Positions 27,655 through 36,702 are shown, counted from the stretch's first letter. The stretch is DNA of 64,000 bases from Pseudomonas sp. IB20 (GCF_009707325.1 NZ_CP046103.1:3085610-3149609); one strand, 5' to 3'. Notes: generated by a model from the letters alone, not told the origin. Program-made: numbers and translations.

Positions 27655-29024
27655 AATGCCTTAGCCTGAATCGCCACGTCGGTCACCGCCGTGCTCTCCC
27701 ACCACATCCCCCGCAACGGCGGCCCCATGGCGAACAGGCGCCCGCTGACATTGCCTTCAGCATCCACCACCGCCCCCGACACATCCGCCGCAACCCCCAA
27801 CGCCAGCGGCCCAGGCTGGATCAACCCGCGCTTTAGCAATTGCTGCGGCAATGCCCGGGCCACGCGACGCCAGTCGTATTCAATGCCGCTGGAGTTGATC
27901 AACGCCGCCCCTGACACCTCGGTCACAACCTGTTCACCCCGACGCCGTAAATGGATGGTTACGCCATCCGGCGAACCCACCAAGCCCTTGAACGACGCCG
28001 CCTGAATCCGCAACCGCCCTTCCCCCTGCAAGCGCGCCACCAGCTGCGCGCTCAATGGCGGTGAACGGTGGTGATGGCTTTCCCACCACGGCCGTACATG
28101 GCGCACGAACTGACGTTTCTCGCCTTCGCTGGCCTGGCTCCACAAACGGCCGATATGCGCACGCACGGTGTCCAGCGGCGCCTGCCAATCGATGCCCTGG
28201 GCCTGCGCAATCCGGCACTGGCGGCGTACCTCGCGCAGCAGTTGCCTCGGGCTGCGCAGACTATGGTCGGCAGCCAGAAAATCTTCCCAGCTCGGGGGCT
28301 GGCGGCGTACATGGGGCAGCAGACCATGGCGCGAGAACACCTCGATCGGCCCACGATGGCCCGCCTGCTCCAGCGACACCACGGCGTCCACCATGGTCAG
28401 CCCGGAACCGATGATCAACACCGCCGATTGCGGGTCGATCTGGGTCATCGCCTGCACATCCCACGGGTCCACCGCCGCAGCGTTCAATCCGCTGGACTCA
28501 GTCTGCGGCGTACGTGCCGCCGGGAACATGCCGGTGGCCAATACCGCATAGGCGCCGCGCAGTTGCTGGCCGTTATCGAGCGTGAGCACGGTGGACGTCT
28601 CATCCACTTGCAGGTCGACCCCTTCGCCACACACATGCTCGACAGTGGAGGCTGACAGCGCCCGGGCTTCGGCCAGCCGCTGCTGCGCGTACAGCCCAAA
28701 AATCCCGCGCGGCGGGAACAGTTCGCTGATCGGTACGTGCTGCTGATCCGATTCCGGCCAACCGCCGGCGCCGATGTAGTCAGTGAGCCACTGGGTCAGG
28801 TCATCGGCATTGTCCGGGTCGACACTCATGCGCGCGGCATTGCCGTTCAAGGTGTGGCCCAGCTCGACCGCACTGTAGGCCTCGCCACGGCCCAGTTCGG
28901 CGCGGGGCTCAATCACCAGGATGCGACGCTGCCCGGGCAGGCGCAGCAGTTGCACGGCGAGCAGCGTGCCGCTCAGGCCGCCGCCGATGATCAACACATC
29001 AGCGTCGCGGATGGATTCAGTCAT
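27630..29024 (-). CDS. FAD/NAD(P)-binding oxidoreductase (HpyO-like)
   Basis: A 464-residue flavoprotein. The N-terminal Rossmann motif DVLIIGGGLSGTLLAVQLLR binds FAD, a second dinucleotide motif VLIIGSGLTMVDAVVSLEQ lies near residue 200, and VLATGMFP is the ATG-like motif. The architecture matches the FAD-NAD(P)-binding (NAD_binding_9) family often called hydroxyacylglutathione-like or HpyO proteins; the exact reaction is unknown. It is the last gene of the leftward ABC transporter locus, 12 bp after livF, so it may process the imported compound. Confidence 0.8.
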   Translation of the reverse strand: MTESIRDADVLIIGGGLSGTLLAVQLLRLPGQRRILVIEPRAELGRGEAYSAVELGHTLNGNAARMSVDPDNADDLTQWLTDYIGAGGWPESDQQHVPISELFPPRGIFGLYAQQRLAEARALSASTVEHVCGEGVDLQVDETSTVLTLDNGQQLRGAYAVLATGMFPAARTPQTESSGLNAAAVDPWDVQAMTQIDPQSAVLIIGSGLTMVDAVVSLEQAGHRGPIEVFSRHGLLPHVRRQPPSWEDFLAADHSLRSPRQLLREVRRQCRIAQAQGIDWQAPLDTVRAHIGRLWSQASEGEKRQFVRHVRPWWESHHHRSPPLSAQLVARLQGEGRLRIQAASFKGLVGSPDGVTIHLRRRGEQVVTEVSGAALINSSGIEYDWRRVARALPQQLLKRGLIQPGPLALGVAADVSGAVVDAEGNVSGRLFAMGPPLRGMWWESTAVTDVAIQAKALAAKLTSI

Positions 29025-29036
29025 GCACGTTCGCCC

Positions 29037-29804
29037 TTACTGTTTACCCAGATAAATATCATGCAAATCGCCGCGTGCCAGCAACTCAGCGGCGCTGCCG
29101 CTCAAGACCACGCGCCCAGTATCCAGCACGTAACCCTGGGACGCATAGCTAAGCGCGACGTTGATGTTCTGCTCGGCGATCAGGAAGCTCACCTGCTGCT
29201 CGCGGTTGAGCTGCGCGATGATCTCGAAAATCTCCTGCACGATTATCGGCGCCAACCCCATGGAGGGCTCGTCGAGCAGCACCAACGTAGGGCGGGTCAT
29301 CAACGCGCGGCCGATGGCGACCATCTGCTGCTCGCCGCCGGAGGTCAGCCCGGCGCGGGTCTGGCGTTTGGTCTTGAGCCGCGGGAACCAGGAGTAGATG
29401 CGTTCCAGGTCGTGCTCCAGGTCCTTGCGACTCAGGCGCTGCACAAAGCCGCCACTGCGCAGGTTGTCTTCCACGCTCAGTTGGCCGAAGACATGCCGGC
29501 CTTCCAGCACGTGGACCATGCCCTGGCGCACGCGCTGGCTGGGGTCGATGCCAGCCAGGTCGCGGCCCGCATACTCGATCACGCCCCGGCTGACCTCGGC
29601 GCGTTCGGCCCGCACCAACCCCGAGATTGCCTTGAGCGTGGTGCTCTTGCCCGCGCCATTGGCGCCGAGCAAGGCGACGATGGCGCCCTTGGGCACGCTC
29701 AAGGACACCCCGGCCACCGCCAGGATCGCGCCGTCGTAGATGACTTCAATATCATTGACCGTCAGCAGCGACGGCTGCGCAGGTTCAGCGGCGAGCTGGC
29801 TCAT
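29037..29804 (-). CDS. branched-chain amino acid-type ABC transporter ATPase (LivF-like)
   Basis: A 255-residue cytoplasmic ATPase. Walker A is GANGAGKST, the signature SGGEQQMVAIGRAL and Walker B LVLLDEPSMGLAP. The C-terminal NINVALSYASQGYVLDTGRVV is typical of LivF. It pairs with the LivG-like ATPase at 33106. Neighbouring oxidoreductases suggest the real cargo is not a plain branched-chain amino acid. Confidence 0.93.
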   Translation of the reverse strand: MSQLAAEPAQPSLLTVNDIEVIYDGAILAVAGVSLSVPKGAIVALLGANGAGKSTTLKAISGLVRAERAEVSRGVIEYAGRDLAGIDPSQRVRQGMVHVLEGRHVFGQLSVEDNLRSGGFVQRLSRKDLEHDLERIYSWFPRLKTKRQTRAGLTSGGEQQMVAIGRALMTRPTLVLLDEPSMGLAPIIVQEIFEIIAQLNREQQVSFLIAEQNINVALSYASQGYVLDTGRVVLSGSAAELLARGDLHDIYLGKQ

Positions 29805-29807
29805 GGT

Positions 29808-31148
29808 TTATTCATCCCCGGTGCAGGTGCGTGGCGTCAGGCCTTTTTCCTTCGCAAACGCGGCGGACTTCTCATCGATCAGCGGGCGCAATAGCGCGCG
29901 GTCGGCGGCGATCCAGTCGCTGATCAGCGTCCAGTTGGCGCCGTCCCACTGCTGCACCCGCGCCGAGCCGCCGCCTTCATGGTCGCGGCACGACAGCTTG
30001 AGGTTCTGCATCAGGCCCAGGTAACCCATGCCCTTCAATCGAGCGTCGTCGATGTTCAAGTGTTCCAGGCCCCAGCGGCCTTCTTCGCCGTTGAGTGGGC
30101 GCTTGCCGAATTTGGCCTGGCCGGTGCGGATCGCTTCCACGGCCACGGCGGCATTCACCAGGCCTGAGTTGTAGTAGACGCTGCCGAAGTTTTTCAGGTC
30201 CTTGAGGTCGCTGTGGCCCTTGTCGAGGATGTATTGCTTGAGGCGTTTGTGGATCTCAAAATCGCTGCCTGCCGGGTAAGGCGTCAGCGCCAGATAACCT
30301 TTGGCGGAAGCGCCGGCGGGCAGTACGTCTTCGCTGGAGCTGGCCCAGATATCGCCGATGATATGGTCGACCGGGAAGCCAAAGCGTGCGGCGGTTTTCA
30401 CCGCCACGGGCGTGGATACGCCCCAGGTGCGCAGGAACACCCAGTCCGGATTCGCCTGGCGCACCTGACGCCATTGCGCCGACTGCTCGTTGCCCGGGTC
30501 GGCCACTGGAATCTGGATATTTTCAAAGCCGTATTTCTCCGCCAGCAACTTCAGCGGGCCGAGGGTTTCGCGACCATAGGCCGAGTCGTGATAAACCGTG
30601 GCGATCTTCTTGCCCTTGAGTTTGTCGAAGCCACCTTCGCGCTGGGCGATGTAGTTCACCAAGGTCGAGGCTTCGCTGTAGAAGGTCAGCATCACCGGAA
30701 AGTTATACGGGAACACCGTGCCGTCGGTGGCCTCGGTGCGGCCGTAACCGAGGGTGATCAGCGGGATCTTGTCCACCTCGGCACGCTCACTCAGCGCGTA
30801 CGCCGCCGGGGCGCCATTGGGTTGATACACCGCGACCGGTGCGCCATCCAGGCCATTCTTGAAGCGCTCGTAGCACTCGATGCCCTTCTCCGCCGTCCAC
30901 TCGGTCTCGCACTCCTGCCACACCAGTTTCACCCCATTGATGCCGCCTTCGACCTCGTTGATGTAACGCAGGTAGTCGATCATCCCGGCCCACACCTGCA
31001 CGCCGCTGGACGCGTACGCGCCCACACGGTAGGTGGCCAGGGGAATGAATTGCTGGTCGGGCGAGGCCATCGCCTGAGGCACAGCGCCCGCCAATGCGGC
31101 CAGCGCGAAGGCGGCGCCGACCAGGGAACGTTTCAAGGTTGCACGCAT
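29808..31148 (-). CDS. ABC transporter substrate-binding protein (LivK-like)
   Basis: A 446-residue periplasmic type-1 binding protein. A Sec signal peptide (MRATLKRSLVGAAFALAALA, cut near AMA-S) is followed by two alpha/beta lobes (VAVYQPNGAPAAYALSERAEV; KIATVYHDSAYGRETLGPLKLL). It is longer than classical LivK (~345), as in proteins that bind amides, aromatics or urea derivatives. ATG at 31148 is chosen because the 19-residue extension would spoil the signal peptide. The ligand is unknown. Confidence 0.88.
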   Translation of the reverse strand: MRATLKRSLVGAAFALAALAGAVPQAMASPDQQFIPLATYRVGAYASSGVQVWAGMIDYLRYINEVEGGINGVKLVWQECETEWTAEKGIECYERFKNGLDGAPVAVYQPNGAPAAYALSERAEVDKIPLITLGYGRTEATDGTVFPYNFPVMLTFYSEASTLVNYIAQREGGFDKLKGKKIATVYHDSAYGRETLGPLKLLAEKYGFENIQIPVADPGNEQSAQWRQVRQANPDWVFLRTWGVSTPVAVKTAARFGFPVDHIIGDIWASSSEDVLPAGASAKGYLALTPYPAGSDFEIHKRLKQYILDKGHSDLKDLKNFGSVYYNSGLVNAAVAVEAIRTGQAKFGKRPLNGEEGRWGLEHLNIDDARLKGMGYLGLMQNLKLSCRDHEGGGSARVQQWDGANWTLISDWIAADRALLRPLIDEKSAAFAKEKGLTPRTCTGDE

Positions 31149-31170
31149 GTTGGATTCTCTTGAGGGAATG

Positions 31171-32220
31171 TTAGAAGCGCAGCGGCCACTGCCGCAGACG
31201 GTCACGCAGGTTGTGCAACAGGCGAATCAACCCCTCGGGTTCCTTGATCAGGAACACGATGATCAGCACGCCAAAGATGATTTTCTGCAGGTTCTGCAAC
31301 TGCCCCGCATCCACCGAGCCACCGAGCAACGCCTGGCCTGCATGGCTGAGAAAAATCGGCAGCAAACTGATGAAGGCCGCGCCGACAAAGTTGCCGGCGA
31401 TGCTGCCCATGCCGCCGATAATGATGATGAACAGGATCTGGAACGAGCGGTTGATATCAAAGCTGCTGGCGCTGGCCGTGCCCAGGTAGGCGAAGGCCCA
31501 CAGCGCGCCGGCAATGCCTAAATAGAACGAGCTGACAGCGAACGCCAGGCGCTTGTAGCGCACCACTGGGATGCCGACCACGGCGGCGGCGGTGTCCATG
31601 TCGCGGATCGCCATCCAGTTGCGCCCGACCTGGCTGCGCACCAGATTCACGGCGGTCCAGGTCAACAACAGCACCGTGATCAGGGTCAGCAAGTAGCGCC
31701 CCAACGGCGTGTTGAGGTCATGCCCGAACAGCGCCAGTTTTGGCGCGGAAATGGTCCCCGAGGAGCCGTAGTTGTAGAACCAGGGAAATTTGACGAACAG
31801 CCACTCCAGGAAGAATTGCGCCGCCAACGTGGTGACCATCAGGTAGAAACCCTTGATTCGCGAGCTGGGCAAACCGAACAACAGCCCCACCAGTGCGCTG
31901 ATAATGCCCCCACCGAGCAGCGCCACCGGCAAACCCAACTCCGGCAGACGCAACAGAAAGCCGTAGGTGGCAAACGCGCCGACGGCCATGAAACCCGCCG
32001 CGCCCACCGAGGTTTGCCCGGTGTAGCCGGTCAACAGGTTAAGGCCCAACCCAGCCAGGGACAGCACTAGGAACGGGATCAGGATCGCGTTGAGCCAATA
32101 GTCATTGCCCCACAGCGGCACCACGATAAAAGCCAGCGCCAACAGGCCAAGCAGGCCCCACGGCACGCGCCGCTGGATCAACACTAACGGCGCGGTTTCT
32201 TGAGCAACGGGAATCGACAT
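31171..32220 (-). CDS. branched-chain amino acid-type ABC permease (LivM-like)
   Basis: A 349-residue inner-membrane permease with about ten helices. The conserved GYTGQTSVGAAGFMAVGAFATYGFL stretch and the late cytoplasmic loop GGMGSIAGNFVGAAFISLLP are hallmarks of LivM. It lies 4 bp from the LivH-like permease gene and 22 bp from the binding-protein gene. Confidence 0.92.
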   Translation of the reverse strand: MSIPVAQETAPLVLIQRRVPWGLLGLLALAFIVVPLWGNDYWLNAILIPFLVLSLAGLGLNLLTGYTGQTSVGAAGFMAVGAFATYGFLLRLPELGLPVALLGGGIISALVGLLFGLPSSRIKGFYLMVTTLAAQFFLEWLFVKFPWFYNYGSSGTISAPKLALFGHDLNTPLGRYLLTLITVLLLTWTAVNLVRSQVGRNWMAIRDMDTAAAVVGIPVVRYKRLAFAVSSFYLGIAGALWAFAYLGTASASSFDINRSFQILFIIIIGGMGSIAGNFVGAAFISLLPIFLSHAGQALLGGSVDAGQLQNLQKIIFGVLIIVFLIKEPEGLIRLLHNLRDRLRQWPLRF

Positions 32221-32224
32221 GGTT

Positions 32225-33106
32225 TCAGACTCGCTCGATGGCGCGCTCGCCGAACAGGCCGGCGGGACGGATATACAGGAAGGCCAGGGCCAATACGTAA
32301 GCGAACCACGGCGTGATACCGCCGCCGATCAACGGGCCGATATACACCTCGGCGAGGTTCTCCGCCGCGCCGACAATCAGCCCGCCGACAATCGCCCCAC
32401 CAATCGAGGTAAAGCCGCCGATGATCAATACCGGCAAGGCCTTGAGCACCACCAGCGACAGCGAAAACTGCACACCCTGGCGCGCGCCCCACAACAGCCC
32501 CGCCACCAGCCCGACCACACCGGCCACGGCCCAGACGATCTGCCAGATGCGGTTGAGGTTGATGCCGATGGACAGCGCCGCCGTGGTGTCATCCGCCACC
32601 GCGCGCAACGACACGCCGATGCGGGTCTTGTTGAACAGCAGCGCCAACACCGTGACCAGCACCACCGCAGCCGCTGTGGCGATCAGGTCGAACTGGCTGA
32701 GCATCAGCGGCCCGACAAACAGCGGCACGTCGTCGATGCCCAAATCCAGCGCGCGCACCTGCGAGCCCATCAAGCCTTGGGCCAGGCCTTCGATAATGAA
32801 CGACAGGCCCAAGGTAGCCATGAACAGGGTGATCTGCGAACGGTTGACCAGCGGGCGCAACACCAGCCGTTCGATGAGCAAGGCGCCGACGATCATCACG
32901 ATCACCGTCAGCAGCAGCGCCAGGGCGAACGGCACGCCTTGGTCATGCAGGCTGACAAAGGTCAGCGCGGCGAACAGCAGCATCGAGCCCTGGGCGAAGT
33001 TGAACACGCCGCTGGCCTTGTAGATCAGCACGAAGCCGATGGCGACCAGCGAGTACAGGGTGCCGGCGAGCAGGCCGCCGAGCAGGGTTTCAAAGAAGAA
33101 GGTCAT
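32225..33106 (-). CDS. branched-chain amino acid-type ABC permease (LivH-like)
   Basis: A 293-residue permease with about eight helices. It begins FETLLGGLLAGTLYSLVAIGFVLIYKASGVFNFAQGSMLLF, the characteristic LivH start, and carries the coupling loop GGFTSIGGAIVGGLIVG. Its ATG shares one base with the livG stop (TGATG), indicating coupled translation. Confidence 0.93.
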   Translation of the reverse strand: MTFFFETLLGGLLAGTLYSLVAIGFVLIYKASGVFNFAQGSMLLFAALTFVSLHDQGVPFALALLLTVIVMIVGALLIERLVLRPLVNRSQITLFMATLGLSFIIEGLAQGLMGSQVRALDLGIDDVPLFVGPLMLSQFDLIATAAAVVLVTVLALLFNKTRIGVSLRAVADDTTAALSIGINLNRIWQIVWAVAGVVGLVAGLLWGARQGVQFSLSLVVLKALPVLIIGGFTSIGGAIVGGLIVGAAENLAEVYIGPLIGGGITPWFAYVLALAFLYIRPAGLFGERAIERV

Positions 33107-33876
33107 CAGTGCACCACGCCCAGGTAGGCTGCGATCACCTCGGGGTTGGCCTGTACCTCGGCCGGCGTGCCATCGCCGACCTTGCGCCCGTAATCGAGCA
33201 CCACCACGTGGTCGGACAGGCTCATGACCACGCCCATGTCGTGTTCGATCAACACCACGGTGGTGCCGAGGTCGCGGTTCACGTCGGCGACGAAGCGCGC
33301 CATTTCCTGCTTTTCCTCGGCATTCATCCCGGCCATGGGCTCGTCGAGCAGCAACAGGCTGGGGCCTGCGATCAACGCCCGGCCCAGCTCCACACGCTTT
33401 TGCAGGCCGTAGGACAGGTTGCCCACCAGCACGTCGCGATGGGCTTGCAGCTCGAGGAATTCGAGGATGCCTTGGGCGCGCAGGCGGAAAGCTCCAGCCT
33501 CACGCCGGGCGCGGGGCAAGCCTAGGGCCTGTTCGATAAAGGTGCTGCGCATATGCCGCGACAGGCCGGTGAGGATGTTGTCGAGCACGCTCATCTTCTT
33601 GAACAGCGCGTTGTTCTGGAACGTGCGGCCGATGCCTCGGCGCGCGGCGCCCAACGGGTCGATGCGGTGGAAGTGGTGTTGCTCAAACACGATCTCGCCG
33701 GCATCAAAGCGATACACGCCGTTGAGCACATTGAGTAACGAGCTCTTGCCCGCACCATTTGGCCCGATCAACGCGCAGATTTCGCCGCGCTGCACGTCAA
33801 ACGACAACGCATTGATGGCCTTGACGCCTTTGAACGACAGCGAAATATCTCGCACCTGGAGAATGGCCTGGCTCAT
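33106..33876 (-). CDS. branched-chain amino acid-type ABC transporter ATPase (LivG-like)
   Basis: A 256-residue ATPase. Walker A is GPNGAGKSS, the signature LSYGLQKRVELGRAL and Walker B LLLLDEPMAGMNAEE. The long insertion between Walker A and signature (TFQNNALFKKMSVLDNILTG) is typical of LivG. Its start overlaps the stop of the acyl-CoA-synthetase-like gene by 4 bp, so the two are translationally coupled. Confidence 0.93.
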   Translation of the reverse strand: MSQAILQVRDISLSFKGVKAINALSFDVQRGEICALIGPNGAGKSSLLNVLNGVYRFDAGEIVFEQHHFHRIDPLGAARRGIGRTFQNNALFKKMSVLDNILTGLSRHMRSTFIEQALGLPRARREAGAFRLRAQGILEFLELQAHRDVLVGNLSYGLQKRVELGRALIAGPSLLLLDEPMAGMNAEEKQEMARFVADVNRDLGTTVVLIEHDMGVVMSLSDHVVVLDYGRKVGDGTPAEVQANPEVIAAYLGVVH

Positions 33877-34775
33877 GCGATGTCCCGTTTTAATTCAGCC
33901 AGCCACACCGGCTCGGCCTTGGATTTGAGCGGTTGCCAGATATACGACAGACGCTGAAAGCCGAGCAGCCTGCGCACGCGGTTTTTCAACAACTGGCGCA
34001 GGCCGCTTTGCGGGTGGGCGATGGCCCAGTCGCACAGGCGTCGGCGCCACGTGCCGTGGGGTGCGAGGCGGCTTTCGATGTCGTCGGCCAGGTGCTGCAA
34101 ACGCTCGGGCGACAGCAGCAAGCCCGTCGGTGCAACTTCACTGCGATCACGCCGGGCCGAGCCAGAGCTTTCGGGAAAGGCCAGGCCGTGGCCGCTGTTC
34201 AGCCACTGTTCCAGCACCACCGCCAACCCGCCTTGCCAATGGGTGCCCTCCTCGCTCCACAACGCGGTTTCAGCGCTGGGTTGCCACCAGCGATGCAGGT
34301 GCTGCGCCGGGTCTACGGGGCCGAGCAGTTGGGCGAAATCCACCGGGTTGGCGGACTGCCAGTGCCGCACCTGCTGGCGGCCTTGCGCATAAGAATGGGT
34401 GGGGGGAATGCGCCACAGCTGTTGGTACAGCACCTCGGGCTCAAGGTTATCGGCCAGGGTCAGTACCTGCCCGCCGATGGACTGAGCGGCCAAGGCCAAC
34501 AGCAACAGGTTCGGCTCGAAAGCGCCGCTGAGGGCCAACCGCGATTGCTCGTTGAAGCCCTGCTGACGCAAGCCATCTGCCAGGCGCTCGACATCGCGCA
34601 AGGTGTCGATCCAGCGCCAGGCGTACCACTGGCCCTGGCGCTTATGGCGCAAGGCGGTGTGCAGCGGGGTGATCTGCGCCCAGTGGTGCAGTTGTTCCAG
34701 GGCCTTGGGCAGATTGCCAAGCAGCTCGGCGGGCCATTCCAGGGCCAGCGGACGTTTGAGTTCGTGCACGCTCAT
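33873..34775 (-). CDS. degenerate acyl-CoA synthetase-like protein (AMP-binding N-terminal region only)
   Basis: A 300-residue protein. Its first ~110 residues match the N-terminus of long-chain acyl-CoA synthetases (TPLHTALRHKRQGQWYAWRW, then LADGLRQQGFNEQSRLALSG and LLALAAQSIGGQVLTLADN). Residues 240-285 (WRRRLCDWAIAHPQSGLRQL) resemble a later helical stretch of the same enzymes. The adenylate-forming loop (TSGTTGxPK), the ATP site and the C-terminal lid are absent, so catalysis is unlikely. Its position, fused by overlap to LivG, recalls liv-type operons with an intact ligase. It may be a decayed gene or a non-catalytic accessory protein. Confidence 0.65.
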   Translation of the reverse strand: MSVHELKRPLALEWPAELLGNLPKALEQLHHWAQITPLHTALRHKRQGQWYAWRWIDTLRDVERLADGLRQQGFNEQSRLALSGAFEPNLLLLALAAQSIGGQVLTLADNLEPEVLYQQLWRIPPTHSYAQGRQQVRHWQSANPVDFAQLLGPVDPAQHLHRWWQPSAETALWSEEGTHWQGGLAVVLEQWLNSGHGLAFPESSGSARRDRSEVAPTGLLLSPERLQHLADDIESRLAPHGTWRRRLCDWAIAHPQSGLRQLLKNRVRRLLGFQRLSYIWQPLKSKAEPVWLAELKRDIA

Positions 34776-34850
34776 AGGGGTAATGCTCCTATTGGGTGGT
34801 TAAGCGTGCGGTGGTCCGCTGGCTGAGTTATTTGGATCAATACCGATCAA

Positions 34851-34970
34851 CTGTGGGAGCTGGCTTGCCTGCTCCCACATTGAGCGAGGTGTTTCAGTTA
34901 GAGGGTGGTGGCCTTGAGCGTCCGCCCCACATTGAGCGAGGTGTTTCAGTTAGAGGGTGGTGGCCTTGAG
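34851..34970. repeat. REP element followed by a 52-bp tandem duplication
   Basis: A full palindromic REP (TGTGGGAGCTGGCTTGCCTG and CTCCCACA, from 34853) runs into a segment starting CCCACATTGAGCGAGGTGTT at 34874. The same segment is repeated at 34926 (45 identical positions, period 52). The second copy contains the stop and last six codons of the monooxygenase gene; the first copy is redundant. Confidence 0.88.
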
Positions 34971-36328
34971 GTCGCGATAACCGGCGCCCGGGTGGTTCGC
35001 CCCCAGCCGCGCGCCGTCGCCGAACAGCTTCTCGCGCAAGGTGCCCGGGGCGTTTTCGGTCTTGTACACACCGCGCTTTTGCAGCTCCGGCACCAGCAGG
35101 TCGACGGCGTCGATGAAGGTTTCGTGGGTCAGTGCATAGGCCAGGTTGAAGCCGTCCACGTCGGTCTCTTCGACCCATTCCTGCAGCTGGTCCGCTACCG
35201 TCTCAGGGCCGCCGACAAACAGTGGGCCAAAGCCGCCGATGCCGACCCAGTCGGCCAGCTCGTTCGGCGTCCAGACCTTGTTTGGGTCGGCCGTAGAGAA
35301 GGCTTCCACTGCCGATTGAATGGCGTTGGTGTGCACGTGCTTGAGCGGCTCATCCGGTTTGAACTGGCTGAAGTCGATCCCGGTCCAGCCGGAGATCAAC
35401 GCCATCGCGCCTTCATAGCTGACGTAGGATTTGTATTCCTCAAACTTGGCCTTGGCCTTCGCGTCGGTCTCGCCGACGATCACGGTCTGCAAGTTGAAGA
35501 TGAGGATTTTCTTCGGGTCACGCCCAGCGTCGGCCGCGCGGCGGCGGATATCGGCCACGGTCTTTTTCAGCAGCACCTTGGACGGCGCAGCGACGAACAC
35601 GCACTCGGCTTGCTCGGCGGCAAACTGCTTGCCACGGTTGGACGCTCCCGCCTGGTAGAGCACCGGCGTGCGCTGTGGCGAGGGTTCGCACAAATGAATG
35701 CCGGGCACCTGGAAGTGTTTGCCGACATGGCGGATCTCGTGGATTTTGCTCGGGTCGCTGAAAATTCGGCGTTCGCGATCACGCACTACCGCGCCCTCTT
35801 CCCAGCTGCCTTCCCAGAGCTTGTAGCAAACCTCCAAGTATTCCTCAGCGTAGTCGTAGCGCGCGTCGTGTTCGGTTTGGGCTTTCTGGCCGAGGTTCTT
35901 CGCGCCGCTTTCCAGATACGAGGTGACGATGTTCCAGCCGACGCGGCCTTGGTCAGGTGGTCGAGGGTTGAAAGCCTGCGGGCGAACGGATACGGATGCT
36001 CGAACGACAACGAGGCGGTCAGGCCGAACCCCAGGTGTTCGGTGACCAACGCCATCGGCGCGATCAATGACAACGGATCGTTGACCGGCACCTGCGCGGC
36101 CTGGCGAATCGCCGCGTCACCGTTGCCGTTGTACACGTCATAGATGCCCAGCACGTCGGCGATAAACAGGCCGTCGAACTTGCCGCGCTCGAGGATTTTC
36201 GCCAGGTCGGTCCAGTATTCGAGGTCTTTGTACTGCCACGAACGGTCACGCGGGTGCGCCCACAGGCCCGGAGACTGGTGGCCGACGCAGTTCATGTCGA
36301 AGGCATTCAAGCGGATTTCACGGGACAT
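34950..36328 (-). pseudogene. NtaA/DszA-type FMN-dependent monooxygenase, interrupted by a -1 frameshift
   Basis: A flavin-dependent monooxygenase of the luciferase-like superfamily. Relatives oxidise nitrilotriacetate, dibenzothiophene sulfone or dimethyl-sulfide-type compounds using FMNH2 and O2. Frame one (MSREIRLNAFDMNCVGHQSP to DHLTK, ~127 residues) stops matching near 35948. One extra G in that GGCC run would continue as GRVGWNIVTSYLESGAKNLG into the second frame, which runs to the TAA at 34950. The restored protein would be about 460 residues, the family's normal length. This is a true mutation or a homopolymer sequencing error. The start is ATG at 36328, sharing a base with the upstream stop (TGATG). 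Confidence 0.85.
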
Positions 36329-36690
36329 CAAAGCACTCCGTTGAGGTGGTAGTTGCCGACAATCTGGTATTTCCAGCGCAACGGATCATCAAGGCTGGGC
36401 GGCAGCGCGGTGCGTTGGCCGGTGAGTTCGAATTCGGTGTTGCTGGCGAAGATCAGCGCTTCGGCGGCAGCGATTTGCGCTTCGGTAGAGGCGACGGGGC
36501 TTGGGTGAGTGTCGGCGCGCTCCAGCAAGGCGGCGGCCACATCGACGCGGATCTGCCAATCGCCGAAACGGCTGATCACGTAGGGGTCGTCGCTTTTCTC
36601 AACCGTGCGGCGAGACATGGGGTCGTCGCTTTTCTCAACCGTGCGGCGAGTGTCTTCCAGCAGTTGGCGAGCTTGATTCAGTGCAGTCAT
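36328..36690 (-). pseudogene. C-terminal fragment of an SfnB/DszC-like acyl-CoA dehydrogenase
   Basis: A 120-residue frame with its own GAGGAG ribosome site and ATG. Residues 38-120 (SRFGDWQIRVDVAAALLERA to RWKYQIVGNYHLNGVL) align by eye with the C-terminal helical domain of the neighbouring SfnB-like protein (RWKYHLIGNFVLNGV). The N-terminal and FAD/substrate domains (~270 residues) are missing. A 36-bp in-frame duplication inside it repeats RRTVEKSDDP. It may still be translated, but cannot work as a flavoenzyme. Confidence 0.7.
36583..36654. repeat. 36-bp in-frame tandem duplication
   Basis: Two adjacent copies (36583-36618 and 36619-36654) share their first 32 bases, beginning GGGGTCGTCGCTTTTCTCAA. 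They add twelve codons to the truncated dehydrogenase ORF. Confidence 0.9.
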
Positions 36691-36702
36691 GGGGCAGGCT
36701 CC

